Shown: positions 24,201 through 37,674, numbered from the stretch's first letter. The stretch: DNA of 64,000 nucleotides from Prunus persica (GCF_000346465.2 NC_034014.1:28498076-28562075); one strand, 5' to 3'. Made by a program: numbers and translations. The notes: generated from the sequence alone by a model not told the origin.

Positions 24201-25640
24201 ACTGCATTTATACGTGAAGCATATATATGCTCATGAAAATTTTCAAATGTAGAAAAATGGGATTACATATGCACTAAGTGTAGCTAAATTCTGCATGTTC
24301 TTTCTTAAGGGTTCTGGTGCTGAATTACGGCAGAACATGGATTCACTAAAGCTTCTTGATTTCACATCATGATAATGCTTATTTGTATGTGTACTGTTTT
24401 GATATGCAGGCTGGGCCTTATGATTCTCTCAAAGAAGTTGCTTTGGGAATTTTGCAAAACAAGGTGGCTACGATTCCAATTGTCGATTCTTCTTCACAGG
24501 ATGGTTCATTGCCACAGCTACTGCATCTTGCTTCTCTTTCTGGAATACTAAAATGTAAGTTTTTCTCCAGTATTTTGGTTAAGGTTAGGCATTTAGTTAC
24601 TAATCTGTAACAAACCTTTCAGGCATATGCAGGCATTTTAGACATTCTTCTAGCTCCTTGCCCATTCTCCAACATCCTATATCTGAGTTCCCTATAGGTA
24701 CATGGGTTCCAAATATTGCGGAGCCAAATGGACGGCCGTTGGCAATGTTGAGACCAAATTCATCTCTTGCTGATGCTCTGTCTTTGTTGGTACAAGGTTA
24801 TATATCTTTTTTTCTAGCTATTTGCTTCACTACCCATAGTGGGTGATAATTCATCTCTTGCTGATGCCCTGTCTCTTTTGCAGCTGAAGTTAGTTCAATA
24901 CCCATTGTAGATGAGAATGATTCGTTGCTGGATATTTATTCACGAAGGTGATATTTAAAATTTTTAAATTTATACGTGCATCAAGTTTTATGTATAACTA
25001 ATCCTTTGTTCGTTAACCAATTGTGGAATGTGTCTGTTATATCTTCCCCAGTGATATTACCGCTTTGGCAAGAGATAAAGCTTATACACAGATTCACCTA
25101 GATGGATTGAGCATCTATCAGGTTAAAATTTCACATTTGAAATGTTTGGTAATAAAAAAGTCAGGCGCAACACTAAAAGTTCCGTGGACAATAACTGAAG
25201 TGCTTGTCTGACTATGATGTTGCAACTTGCAAACTTGTATTCCACCGCTTTGAGAACTGAATGTGCTTGTCTGCATTGTGTATTGTTGTAGACATTGCAA
25301 CTGGGACGAGATGCAAATTCTCCTTATGGCTTCCTCAGTGGACAGAGATGTCAGATGTGTTTGCGATCGGATCCTTTGCATAAAGTGATCGAGCGCTTGG
25401 CTAATCCTGGTACGTTGCTTGCTCATCTGCATTAGTATTTTAGTATAATTAAAATAGCTTTCCTTTTATATTCTTTGCATTAGATAAATAGATATATATA
25501 TATATATATATTTCCTTCAGAAGTTGCTTACTTTGTTTATATTTTTAGGGGTTAGGAGGCTGGTGATTGTGGAGGCTGGCAGCAAACGTGTAGAAGGGAT
25601 TATTTCATTGAGTGATGTATTCAGGTTCTTGCTAGGCTAG
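21295..25640 (+). CDS. SNF4: SNF4-like SnRK1 beta-gamma subunit
   Basis: This is the plant-specific beta-gamma (KIN beta-gamma) subunit of SnRK1, the energy-sensing kinase related to AMPK/SNF1. Thirteen exons join to 483 residues, close to Arabidopsis SNF4 at 487: 21295-21419, 21553-21640, 22464-22646, 22734-22841, 22934-22993, 23182-23271, 23881-24015, 24410-24554, 24623-24796, 24884-24947, 25052-25121, 25292-25409, 25549-25640. Residues about 24-100 form the AMPK-type glycogen-binding module: [40 protein letters not shown]. The rest is four CBS repeats, visible as VPVAPLWD...[37 protein letters not shown] and RRLVIVEAG...[13 protein letters not shown]. No break is seen. It ends convergently with the ALY gene. 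Intron 9 is only 87 bp and ends in a copy of exon 9 sequence. Confidence 0.96.
24099..24142 (+). pseudogene. Truncated U2 snRNA copy in SNF4 intron 7
   Basis: The stretch ATACCTTTTTCGGCC followed by TTTTGGTTAAGATC matches the highly conserved 5' end of U2 snRNA (consensus ATACCTTTCTCGGCC, TTTTGGCTAAGATC) with about two changes in 29 bases. Similarity then fades: the branch-point recognition region is altered and the rest of U2 is missing. It lies in sense orientation in the intron between the exons ending at 24015 and starting at 24410. It cannot be a working U2 and is best read as a 5' snRNA-derived pseudogene fragment. Confidence 0.7.
24757..24883 (+). repeat. Exon 9 end duplicated at the end of intron 9
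   Basis: AATTCATCTCTTGCTGATGC at 24757 in exon 9 of SNF4 recurs at 24848 within intron 9, followed by TCTGTCTTTGTTG and CCTGTCTCTTTTG respectively. About 31 of 33 positions agree at an offset of 91 bp. The second copy supplies the polypyrimidine tract and acceptor (CTCTTTTGCAG) of this 87-bp intron. Confidence 0.8.
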
Positions 25641-27028
25641 CTATCTTAAAGATGTTGGCTACGATATACCATGGCGTGGCTTGTGGCAGTGGCATTGGGG
25701 GTGATTTTCCTTTGGACACTTCTTTTATGTCTTACACATGCTGAATGGCTTCATTTAATCACTCAGATCTTTTACGGACCTCGTGTTTCGGAGCCCCATC
25801 TTTTGCTAGAATAGAAATTTCAAAGAGAATCTGTAAATTGTGAGGATTCAAAATTCCCCTTTTTCATTGGTATAAACCTATTTATCAACTCCACCTTGTC
25901 TTTTATGTTAAAGCTAGTAGAATGACTGCAAAAAGAATTTGGTGTAGTGTACATGGCACCTCTTGCGGTACCTTGCATTGCAAGAAACTGGCAATTTAGA
26001 TGTCGGGTTTTATCTCTCTTTGTTTTTTGGGGGATGGCTTGTCAATATCTTACTGTGGTTGGTCAAAACTCAAAATACTTCTCCAGTTCCCATGAGACTT
26101 TTTCTTCCTCTTATGGCCCATGGGTGTCATGTCCAGTCTCACTAGCAGTGGCAAATAAGGTCGGCCGAGGTGTCGGTGCTGGATTTCGAATGATTAAGCT
26201 TTCTTGGACAGTAAATTTTGTTGTAGGTAATCCTAAAACTCTCACTGAAAAATGAGTGACAAGCATTTCAATAGATTCCGTCCAAAAAGTAAAGGCATTT
26301 GAAAAGCTCCGTCAGGGTATGCTCAGAAACCATTTTACAAGATGAACATGGGGCGAGAGGAAAAGTTCGAATTATTCAATAATTAACATAAAATCATCGA
26401 TAGAAAAAAATTATTATAAAAGTTACCTAAATTTTACATTTATGCCCATTTTATATTTATATACTTTTTTTTATTAAGGGCGCCAGCAGAGAATGAGAAT
26501 TGGGGGTCGTTAGCAGTTGTTGGGTTGTTATTTTCCTAATTTTATTAGCAAGGGTAAAATTGACATTTAATGTGCAAAAAAATGTTCAAATATCCAGTTT
26601 CAAATTTCTGAAAGAAAATAGAATAGGCTCTACTTATCTTTTTAGACGAGTGGTTTCTTTGAACCACGTTGGAAGCCATCGCTTATTCAAAATCAGAAAA
26701 TATAGATCACAGCATAAGTGAGTTGCAGCTACAGGCACCAGTATGATTGAGAATCTGTTAAGCAGAAACATGTATTGGTCTTTTCTTTTGGCCAATGTGA
26801 GAGACATTAGTTGGTTACCACCGAAAAAGAACAAAAAAGGAGAACAAACCCTGAACAAAGCCTTTATCAACTATATACACGGAGCTGCTGCTGCTAATTT
26901 ACAGGCTTCTTGGCAAGAGCCATGCAACTCAATCTGACCCACATAATCGTCAGTCAGTTGAGTTTGGTATGGAATAATTTTAGAAATCAAGATGAGATGA
27001 CTCTAGGGACTGAATGGAAGCATCGGGC
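25641..27028. other. Convergent 3' flanks of SNF4 and ALY
   Basis: The region holds the 3' UTRs and terminators of two genes that point at each other. Frames at 25947-26255, 26500-26721 and 26634-26870 have no recognisable domains. No RNA gene was seen. Confidence 0.5.
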
Positions 27029-30000
27029 TCAAGTTGGTACCAGTGCTAATATCTGGGTCTTGATTCTGCCCATGCACATTTGAATTTCTCTGTAAATTCC
27101 AACATTCTGTGGACACCGTGGATGCAGGCTTGTGACAGCGTAATCTAATACTTGGGCGACAACAGCCGGAGGATATTGTCGTTCGGTGCATGTCTGCACA
27201 CCACAAACGAAAAATATTCAGCATAATGCAGTTTCAGGTAGGAAACGATTTAGGGAAAATGAACACCACCACCCCCCTCTTTCTCTCTCTCTCACGCTTT
27301 GGACTTTAATTAAGGCAGTCTTTCATTTTCGATTACTTGAGTTTTCATTATGAACAGTGATGTAATGTATCAAGTGGGATAGAGCACTCAGTTTACCTGT
27401 ATCATGTGCACAGCCATCACACAAGCAGAGATAATGTCTGAAAGAACCTGTGCCTCAGTTTTTTCAGTATCAGTATTCGGCTTTGGACCAGGTGAATCGC
27501 TGGTAAAGTTGGGATCTGATGTACTGGAAATCAACTGATTGCGATGGCCCAAATTACCATTTACTTGCTCTTGAGACCTGTTTAGAGATAATCTGGAGTC
27601 TGATGGCAGATGCTGGTTATCAATGGAATCTAGAGCCTCTCTTATCCTTACATAAGCATCTTCCCCTCCCTTCCTTGATGACATTGCCTGCAATGACACA
27701 GAATCATTGTGTTATCACACTAACTGCCTTCTATCTTCATGCCAATGAGGAAAAAATAAAGATAAGAGCAACTTCTGGGATTTTCTTCAACAAAAGAACA
27801 AAGAAAAACAATGCTTGGATTTTCAACCATTTGATCTGTAAATTGCTAAAGGATCACCCAAGTGGTAAGTTATGGCCCAAACGGGGAAGACCAGTATCCT
27901 ACAAGCCAAAATTACAACACATCGACTTTATACCGGGGAGAGACCCTCCATACCTGAATAGCAGCATTTACCATCATATGTGCTTTCGATCTTGAGACTT
28001 CAACAATTTCAGCCACACTAGATCCTGATTCTTGAGAAATGGAACTGTCGAAGGAACTTGGGAGGCCACCATAGATGGTGGAATTGGCTGGCTGTTTCAG
28101 CCAAGGAGGCAGAGAATTTGCTGGATAAGTATTACGTTGCCTCAAATTAAGCAAAGCTGAAGAAACCTGCATGCGGAAACAAAAGTATTATAAGGCCGCT
28201 ACAAGGTCAGAGCAGAATGTGGTATAGCAAACACAGATATAAAGCATGATATAAATTCACGGAAGCCACATGCCTGGCCACTGGCTTCCTTTAGCTGTAC
28301 AAGTACCGTGGCGTAATGCTTCTTAAAAGGCTCGCTATCTTTTAAAGAGCATTCTCCACTGTTCTGGTTTTCCAGGATGTTATTATTTGTGTTCCTAAGC
28401 TCCATCAACAATGCCTCCTAAAATTCCAAAAACAAAATGAACTCTTTCTGAGCATCATTACTAATTCAAGGAAGATTATCAAAGAAGCTTGATGCTGAAA
28501 GATTCATAGGGATAGACAACACTAAGACAATTGATCAAGGTGGAAAAGGATAAGCAAAAGTACAGTGCTGATCGTTGGTTTCACCGAGTCCACTTGTAAG
28601 GAAAGCTGGATCTTTCAGCTGTTCCATACATTTTACGTATCACCAACAACCATGTTGAGGAAATTCTAGAAGACCTAAGGAGTCTAGGAGGAAGTGGCTT
28701 AAAAGTTGAAAACACTGAACAAAAGATTTACATATGGAGCTTTCAAGCCAACTGAAATTATGAGAAGACAACTAAATGCATGGGTAGTTTGGCATCAGAA
28801 TGTTCCCAAATGAATTATATACATCTATAATCAACTTCAAGGAAACAAGAAGTTATAACCTTCTTATCAAGAGCACGAGTCAACTCAGAAAGAGCTCGTA
28901 TGTCTGCGTCTCTTGCTTGATTATGTGCCACCACCATACCAGGTTGACTATATGTTGACTGTTGTGCTCTATCAATATCAGCAGAAGCTGCCTTTGGTTG
29001 TGAAGTTGTATGGTTTGAATCCTCCTGTACAAAATTGTACAGAAAATTAAGTTTATTATATATGACAACTAGTATCCATACTTCTGAGACTGATCCATGT
29101 CACTGGAACACCCTCCCCCCCTGACCCGACACCTATTTTTCTCTATAAAAAAAACTTTAGTGCAGTTCACCCATTACGAAGACTAGGTTCAACTATGCAA
29201 GTCTCTCTTCTACTCTCTTTTTTCCCTAATCTCTCTTCTACTCTCAAATGTACATATGAACTGGGTTGGCCACTAAATGCCTGTTACCAGTGATTACCAG
29301 TGATTGTGAACCTAGGGGCATCGGGGAGTTTGGTGCTTCCCAAGTGAAATTATAGTAAAAATTGTGCATAACATCTGCTCAGTTCAGGTGACAACCATAA
29401 TCATAAATTGTAAAATGTAAATGAAAATGCAAAGATAAAACTAAGGTCAAATGCAACATCTACAACATGAAAAGGACTTCCAGAATATGAGATAAGCAGT
29501 GGATTCTATGAACTGAGCAGATGTTATGCACAATTTTTGCTTAGTAGAAATTCTGACCTTTCCCTGCTTTACGGAAGTATTCATGGGGCTAGTTGCTTTC
29601 TCCAAATGCGGGCCTCCAAAATTTAGATTCCCATTCTTATTGGCCTCCTTAGATGTAAGAGAGAATTTGTCAAAAGCAAAATTCTGTCTCCTAAGAGCTT
29701 CTGGCATATTATCCAATGGGTTCAACGGCATACAATCCACATCCTGTAATGAAAAATTCTCAAGTCATATCTCAAAAAAAGAAATAGATTGTCCTGATGT
29801 AGCACATTCACTAACTCTCGATAGAACATAAGAAATAGGAACCAAAGTAACCAAAATAATGAAATAATAAAATCTTCACGCAGCAGACCAAAGAGCAACC
29901 TCAGGTGAAATCATCTGGGTTCATCTTTCTTTTCTTTAGTGTATAATTAGGCTGTAACCTTTGAATGTAACCTAAAGTTTTTATGGTTCGTGTAGTATAG

Positions 30001-33000
30001 GTTTTATTGTAATCAATAGCCTCATAATTTTACATTCAATTTCAGATCCATAAAACAGTTCAGCAAAAGCTAAACAGAATATAGAAAATAATTTAATAAT
30101 CATGTAATAGCCTAGAAGTAATAACTAAAATTAATGTATCAAATAGCACCTAATATTTAATTTACAAAAAGACAAAAGAAAAAAATCAAGTATCTCAATT
30201 CAATAATGATGCACACAAATGAATAATCAGATGGAATGGTTAAGGGAAAATAGTTTACTTAGCATCGGCTACTATTAAAGTCACTAAAGATCAAATAAGC
30301 TCATATTTTGTGTGTGAAGATGGGTGTAAGTGTGTCAAAAGATAGTTTGACGAAAATGAGAGAGGGACAGAGAGAGAGAGAGAGACTCAAAAACAGTTTT
30401 CCGCAGTGACAATATGAATACAAAATGGAAAGAATGACATACCATGACAAATTCAACTCCTATATCTGGGCGGTCAAACTGAACCCTGCACTTATCATGA
30501 TCAACTGTGAGCACGCTTCCATCATGAACTTCTCTTGTCTTGGGATGTAGAGCAATCACTCGTTGCCCAACTGATAAAGGTCTTGCTAAATCTGTTGGGA
30601 GTCCTTCCCTATCACCAGTTCGGAGTTCAGCATAATGTTTCCTTACAGATTCCCGATATTGTTTAAGTTTCTCCCTTTCTTCATGTAGAAAGTGCTCAGA
30701 AAACCTCCGAGGTTTGCCAAGGGAACTGCAATATAAAGAAAGCAATACAATAATCTTCTGTTGGTATTTTCAAATTCACATACCATAATCTACCTAAACA
30801 ACTTGAAAAAAGTACCTTCTAATGACACCCCATTCAACACGAGTTAGTCTCGGAATGTGTCCCAGTCCAACATGATTCAAGTACTCCTCAAACTCCCTTT
30901 TGGCAAACCAAGGGTAGTCAAGTGCACTATAAAACCACTCAAAAGTGCACCATCTACGTACTAAATGTGATGACAAGCAGCAAGAAGTCTTCTCCTGAAA
31001 ATTACACAAGAAAATAAGACTTCGGCTCTAAACTTAACTGTTGAAAAGTGTACAGAAAAAGGGGGGGGAGGCATGAGATTACCTTTAAATACAGTGCTCT
31101 GTCCTGCGCCGAGCTGGAGCGTATGTTAAGTTGATTTTTTAATTTTTTCTCAGAAGACTTCTCTTTGGGGTGCAATGTTCTGGGTATATACATTTTACGT
31201 CTGCTTATTCGTTTCGTTGGCAAATTAACATGGTTTGAAGTGGGAGCTTGTGCAGTCGTCGCTGTCAAATCAGTCCCTGTTCGCCTATAATCACTATTCA
31301 AAGATCCTTCCAGGGATCTGGTCGATTTCCATTGTTTTGAAGGAGTAGAGCTTTGATTGGTGCGTTTTCCTTTAGTCACTGGTTTATTTTCTTCTTCACC
31401 AAAGGCCTACAGATATGGCACGGGGAAAGTAAAACATAACTCAATAACCAAATGGCAGGTAAATGATCAGTTACTTTCATTCAAAAAACCTGAAAACATA
31501 AGAAAGATTTATCATGTTGAAGTTGAACATGATAAACTTCTTATTTGATAATGTAAATATAATTATATCTTTTAGGATATTCAACAAATTTACTGCCAAT
31601 ACGATATATTTATTGAATGGTCATATCATACTCTTTCAAGAATTGCCATATTGTTGTATCAGTGTCATATGGTTATCCATGCTTCATAAATAGGCACATG
31701 GCTACAAGACTCACAGCGATAACAAGGTATAATCAACCATCAGTCCAGAAAGTAACCACAAAGCATTGGCTCTCTTAGGAAGACAGAAAAAAACATTTGT
31801 AAATGTGAATAAAAGAGCTGCATACCTCAATCTTTAAAGGTTCATTTATATTAGAATCAATAGGGGCATCAGCATTTGATATCTGCACATGGACAAGAAT
31901 TGTTGTTTGTCATCAAATAACCCAAATGTTAAACAAAAATTAAGATAAGAGAGATATAAGAAAATTTTATGATAATTAACCCTCATCCCTGTGTTTACCT
32001 TTAATACTGAGGACTTCCGTTTCCTTTTCCATGTTTTAGTGGTAGACTGGAGCTGTTGCTCCGATTCAGAGACAGCAGTAGTATCAAATGCCGGCTCCCT
32101 CCCAAGTTTGGATTTTTTGGAATTAGTACCCTCAACTCCAGAAATTGCAAAAGGTAATCTATGTTTTGCGCTGGGGATTTTATTTTTGTTTCTAGATTGG
32201 CTTGTAGATGTAGCTTCAGGCACACTAAATTTATCTTCCACATCAAGGTTTGTTCCTTCCTCTTTCAACTGGACAGATGATCCTATATCCAACAAATAAC
32301 AATCACATAATAATTAAAAGAAAATATTTAATTAGTAAACCGTGCATAATAGATGTGTGTAATTAACAAGAATTGCACCAAGATAAAAGCATTGAACCCT
32401 GAGAACCAAGTGCAATTGACAAGCCTGCAATAAATTTTATTTCATGGGAGTCATCTACTTCATTTTTCTTCTAATTTATCCATCCTCTAAAAAGTAAAGA
32501 TGAAACGTAAAGGGATGCCTGTTGATCAACACGAATGTCTCACTAAAGATGAAATTTAAAAGGATGCCTGTTGATCTATTCTCTATATATAAATGAAAGG
32601 AGGGGCTGGGGAAGGAGTCACATAATCCCGTGCAAACAAATCAATCTATAGAATTTCCTAAACCACAACCTACATACCAGATTCCATTGTGGATTCCGGC
32701 ATCATCAGAGACAAATCAGCCAAAGTTTGCAGAGCATCCAAGCATGAGCTTTCATCTACAAGAAAACAATTGGAACATCAATATATTGTTACAAGAGATA
32801 CAGAGAAAACCTCAATCAAAATAGCAGGTTGCAAACACATAACTGAAAAAGTAGGGATATATAGTTCATGATTCACAAAAATTAAAAGATGTTAAAAAAA
32901 ATGATGCCTAAGGCACAAAATGCAAGTGATGGAATTCAGAATTGAAATGGTCATTATAGGTGCACGTGTATCTAGGTGTGGCTGCCCCTAATTGTCATTT

Positions 33001-35792
33001 TAACAAATCGTTTATCCAAAAAAGCAAAAGTCACATATATCCAGAAAATTACCTTAGGTTGAAAATTTCATTAACTAATATTAATAACATATTTTATAGA
33101 AACTGGCCCACTCAGGACAAACTCATAATCCTTATATTTTACAGTGGAGAAGATTCAAACATATGGTCTAGTCCACCTGGAAGACAATGCATCTCTTGAA
33201 AACAAATTCATGTGATCCATAATCAACTCTGAAATTACTGAAATCTAAAAGTAAACTCCAAAGATGGATCTCTGATGAGCACCTCCCACCATCCACATGC
33301 TGAAGAGTTGCTGAACTAACTGAAAGCTCTTCAGGAAATTATTTCCCAGTTATATCCCACGATTTGGTTGAATTCAGAAAATTCCCTCTAGGTTCAAAAA
33401 TCATATCCGAATGCACTAATAAGAGAATAAACTAGAAAGCCTGGATTCTAAATGTACAAAAAATGAGACTGACTTGGTCCTTGTTAAAAAATATCTTGTC
33501 ATAAATTTAAGTAAAAAAAGCACTTCTGTTACCATGTTCTATCCAGTTCCCATATCTGATATTGGTACTGGCACGTACGCACTTAAGTTCAATACAGACT
33601 ATTTGGACTTCAAAGGAAAAATCATATTCCAAAAAAATAAAAGATAACATCACTAACTATTTCGACTTTCAATTTCATGAGAAGAAAAACAACAAAAGAG
33701 AAAGAATCACACAGTCCTCTCTCTGTGTCCAGGAATGCAAAAGATACATAAAAGAAAATATTACCTCCAAAATAAAGTTTCTTGCTTCTCTTCCTTTGAC
33801 CTTGTGGAGAAAATCGTTCCCCTTTTGTATTTGAAACTTCAATATCATCTTTCCCCCTCGAACTGACATTAAGTCCTTCTTCAGTGCCACTGCATGCTTC
33901 ACCACCATCATCAAACTGATGATTCCCAATGTCTTTAGCTTTCTCTTTCTTTCCATAGAACTTCTTACCCTTCCAATTAATTTCTACTGTACCTACGCCT
34001 TCTAACGAATCTCTGGCATAATCTCCAGTTTCAGCCCCCTTGCTTCCTATACTACCTTCCAACCAGTCTTCGTCCATCGAAGGATCACGAAGATTAGCCC
34101 GAGCTTTCCCTCGTGGTGGATGCTAAATTACATAAACAAGAAAAAAGCAAATAATTGAATTTTCAGACATCTATGAACAAGGCAACAAAGGTAGTGCAAG
34201 AACAAGTGGAGCCATATTATGTACCATTCTTTCTGAGCTCTGAACAGAAGAAGATTTTACATGCACGGGTCTTCTGTATGGCGTTTGAGAAATTTGGGGA
34301 GAGCCTCCTCTTTGTGAAGCCTCAGTTAATAATGCTGCGACATGCGCAACTTCATCATCATTGTCCCCCTCTGACCTCCGACCCTTTTTAATTGGAGAGA
34401 CATAAGTATCCCTATCATCTTTCTTATATGCATATGAAACTGGGAAGCGAGGTGTCCTCTTCCCAACTGCCCGAGGCTGGCCACCTGATTAAATTTGAAG
34501 TCACAAGAACAGAAGTCAAACTTCAGATGGTAATCATTTTCCTTGTAAGCATTGCACCATGAAAAAATGTATTCAAGTTACAGTTCCCATGATCATAGAA
34601 TGAAACCAATTTGTACAAAGAACAGAATAAAGTTGAGTAAACACCAGTATGATGGTGTTCATCATATAAGGTATCATACCATCAAGCCTTCTCCTTTTTA
34701 ATAATGATAGGCATCCTTCATGTGAAGCACTTGAATGCGACTGGAAAACATCTTTCGAGGCACTGAGCTGATCTTTCCCAAGCTTACGTTTCTGCGGTTT
34801 CCGAGAAAATCCTGAAGCATCATTGCTCTCTCGTTCACTATCACTGCCTTCCTGTCAATTAACAAGTAGAAACCACGTTACAATGAGATCCCTGATGAGT
34901 AGAAATTAGCATACCATCTCCAAGTATAAATCCCAAAACAAATTCCAAATAAAATCCAAAATCAGGGGAAAACTTGAAATTGTAATCTAATCTCACCATA
35001 ACATTATAGTGATCTGTCATCATCGCTTTAAGGCCAACCACAGAAGCTGTACCCTCTGGCAGTGACAAGTATGCCTGAAACAGAAGCAATAAAAATTCCT
35101 CTTGTCAGAGATGGTAAAAGACAACCTTATAATGAATGTTTAATGATTAAGTTAAAGTAGCACCATAGACCACACATACTCGGTTCATATTGTAAAGAGC
35201 CTCCACCATCTCAATGCTTCTATTGCGCACTGCAGCAGCCACCTAGAGATCAACAGAAATTAATAATCTAACAGATAGGGGAATAAAGACAACATAAAGT
35301 GCATAAGAAATGATTCACTGACGCATAAACTACAATTAGTAAGACATTAATGTGGGCAAAATGAAATTTCCCTACGATATGTTTCACCAAGTAATGTGCA
35401 ATTTGCCTACAGCTGATATATCATAATAGCAGCTATAGTTGTCTACAAAATTTCCAAAGGCAACTGAATCAGGAGAACAAACACTAGCATACCTTCCTCC
35501 AATCTTTCCCATATTTTCGGTAGGCATCGTAAAAACGCTCAAGCTCTCCCTTGCTCCACTCTGGTCCCAACTTATCAGACAACTTTCTCTTCTATGCAAA
35601 AAATTTGAACAAACACAACATCAAGTCATCTGAATAAAAAGTCTTCATATATGCTAAATTGAAAGAAAAAAAAAAAAAACCAGGAGTTACCCGTTGCTTT
35701 TTTTTGTTTGACCCTCCGCCATATTTCTCAGGAGAGGCCTCATTTACAGTTGCATACCGCTTTACACTTTTGGATTTTTTTGTTGGGGCCAT
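27029..35792 (-). CDS. ALY: ALWAYS EARLY (LIN-9-like MuvB subunit)
   Basis: Plant ALWAYS EARLY proteins are homologues of Drosophila Aly and LIN-9, chromatin-bound components of MYB-MuvB/DREAM complexes that control cell-cycle genes. Nineteen exons join to 1166 residues (Arabidopsis ALY3 is about 1130): 35792-35691, 35591-35493, 35242-35180, 35074-34997, 34851-34680, 34484-34225, 34122-33765, 32755-32678, 32282-31999, 31882-31826, 31406-31083, 30994-30816, 30725-30443, 29743-29558, 29024-28860, 28417-28274, 28166-27954, 27687-27397, 27193-27029. The basic start [13 protein letters not shown] leads into a SANT domain ([20 protein letters not shown], about residues 44-92). The DIRP domain begins near residue 636 ([34 protein letters not shown]). 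A Tudor-like [20 protein letters not shown] follows near 745. The region between is long, charged and poorly ordered. The intron after exon 16 uses GC (CAG|GCATGT). Confidence 0.95.
29357..29538. repeat. 30-bp perfect inverted repeat in ALY intron 14
   Basis: The 30 bases at 29357-29386 (starting AAAAATTGTGCATAACATCT) are the exact reverse complement of 29509-29538. The loop is 122 bp. In the transcript, the arm at 29538-29509 begins 20 bases after exon 14 ends at 29558, so a hairpin could form next to the 5' splice site. Confidence 0.9.
32495..32576. repeat. Imperfect tandem duplication in ALY intron 8
   Basis: TAAAGATGAAACGTAAAGGG at 32495 and TAAAGATGAAATTTAAAAGG at 32544 are each followed by ATGCCTGTTGATC. 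The offset is 49 bp. It lies wholly within the intron between exons 8 and 9. Confidence 0.8.
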
Positions 35793-36720
35793 GGAAAAAC
35801 TTCAAGTGTCTGAAGCACATAAGGTAATAAAATTAGATAACTGCTCGTGTGGCACTGATTTTAAACATATTCCTACCCAGTAGCATCAACTACAGTTTCG
35901 ATAATCAACTAATCGTGACAATACCCTCTTCAAGAATAATTAGCCAAATGAAAACCCATTTTCTCTAAAAATATGTCATTTCTCCCTGCAACTTAATATT
36001 CCAATAAGATCTACAGCCTCAAAGACTGATCCATAGAAAACAACACGGAAACGGAATGACTCACCCATTAATCCACAAGGTACAACCACTTCAAAAAATC
36101 CCTTTCCTCTTCTTCTTCTTTTTTTTTTTTTTTTTTTTCAAATGATGAGGAACACATATATTTTATAAAACAAGCGCCTTACCTTCTGCTAATTATTGTT
36201 TTCCCAGAGCAAACTAATTTTCGGACGCACAGTGTGTGGAATTCAAAATCTACCTTAGCACAGCGCAGGCACCAAATTCAGATTCGGTAAAATGCTTGAT
36301 TCCCAGAAATCACATCACATTATGAGATCGACTCCCAAAATTCAAAAATTCACTAATTCACTCTACATGCAATCAGTCAAAGCCACAAAAAAACTGGTTT
36401 AGAAAAGACTGTTTTTCAGAACCACTTCGAAAAGCAACAGAAACGAAGAAATCAAGAACTAATTTCCAAAACATTAGCTAATTTCAAATTATTCTCCGTC
36501 GCAACACTTTTTTAAAACCCTAAAAATCACAGATCGGAGGTACTTACTCGTCGTAGGGTTTATGCAAACCCAAATTGAACAATCAGAGAAAGGGAGAGAG
36601 AGAGAGAGAGACTTTTAGAGAGAGAAAATGGTTCGGAGTAGGAGAGGGACTTTTAGAGAGAGAGAGTGCGTATTGTAGAGAGAGAAGGATAGAGAGGAGG
36701 CGTTGCCGCGAAACTTGAAT
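35793..36720 (-). promoter_or_regulatory. ALY leader and promoter region with GA repeats
   Basis: Upstream of the ALY ATG, the plus strand carries several GAGAGA tracts at about 36592-36680 (CT-rich in the transcript sense), typical of a plant transcription start. CTTACTCG at about 36541-36548 reads CGAGTAAG on the minus strand and could be the donor of a leader intron reaching close to the ATG. A T run of about 18 bases lies at 36120-36138. No coding exon was recognised here. Confidence 0.4.
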
Positions 36721-37674
36721 ATAAAGGTGAGAGGACAGAGCCAATGAAATTTTTTTGATTTTCTTTTTCTTTTTCATTATGGTTTTTCAGAGAGCGTGTA
36801 GAAGATGAGGGTAAAGGAGGGAGAGTACGGGGTTTGTATTTGAGGGGTGCTGATCACCGTACACGTGGACCCCGTGAAGGATCTCTACGGTTTGAGTTTG
36901 ATGTTGGTGTTTGGTTTGGTACGAATGAGCATACGAGATTGGATTTGAAAAAATTCTGGATGTGGATATATCAAAAAGTTAGTGCCCCTTGCAATCAAAG
37001 TTTTTTTGAAAAATTATTAGTGGGTAGACCATGGCATTGAGGGTAGGTCAGTTGATATTTGGGCCAGGCCCCATTTATAGAAGGCGGGCCCAAACACTGA
37101 AGCATTGAAGAATTGATATTCAATTCAAATAATTTCTTATAATTTGGTTTTGGCCCAAAAGAAGTTCATATAAAAAACAAAATTTATTTATTTACATAGA
37201 ACTTGAGGCAGGCAAAACCACTTGTTACCCATTGAATGAGAAAGCTTTAAATTTCCTATTTCATCTGCAGAACAGTGGAGAATTTGAAGCTTGAAGTTGT
37301 GCCACAAACAACATGAGCCCAATTGCTGAAGAAAATCTTGCTTCGGAAGTTTGACATGAAGTGCAAACAAACTTGTCATAATGAGATGCAGAAGTTGCCA
37401 TTGAAATTTAAGGTTTAGATCAGAAGAACTTGCATCGAATCGAAACTGGCATGGCAATGAAACTGAAATTCTGATTTGATGAAAACTCCTGATGATACAT
37501 GGAAAAATTGAAACCGGCAACGAGATCAGGTATCCTAATATCCACTTTGGATCTTTAGCACTCCTTTCCATCTGTATGAGTTGCAATTTGCAACCATTCA
37601 CCTCAGGAACCAAGTATGAGCCCTCATCATCTAAAGTAAACCAAGTACTGCCATTCTCATCGTGGATGGGGGAT
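36721..37674. other. Between ALY and VAR3; includes VAR3 3' region
   Basis: A 165-codon minus-strand frame at 37188-37685 overlaps the last bases of the VAR3-like gene out of frame and has no recognisable domain; it is probably 3' UTR. The remainder is ALY upstream DNA. Nothing else is seen. Confidence 0.45.
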
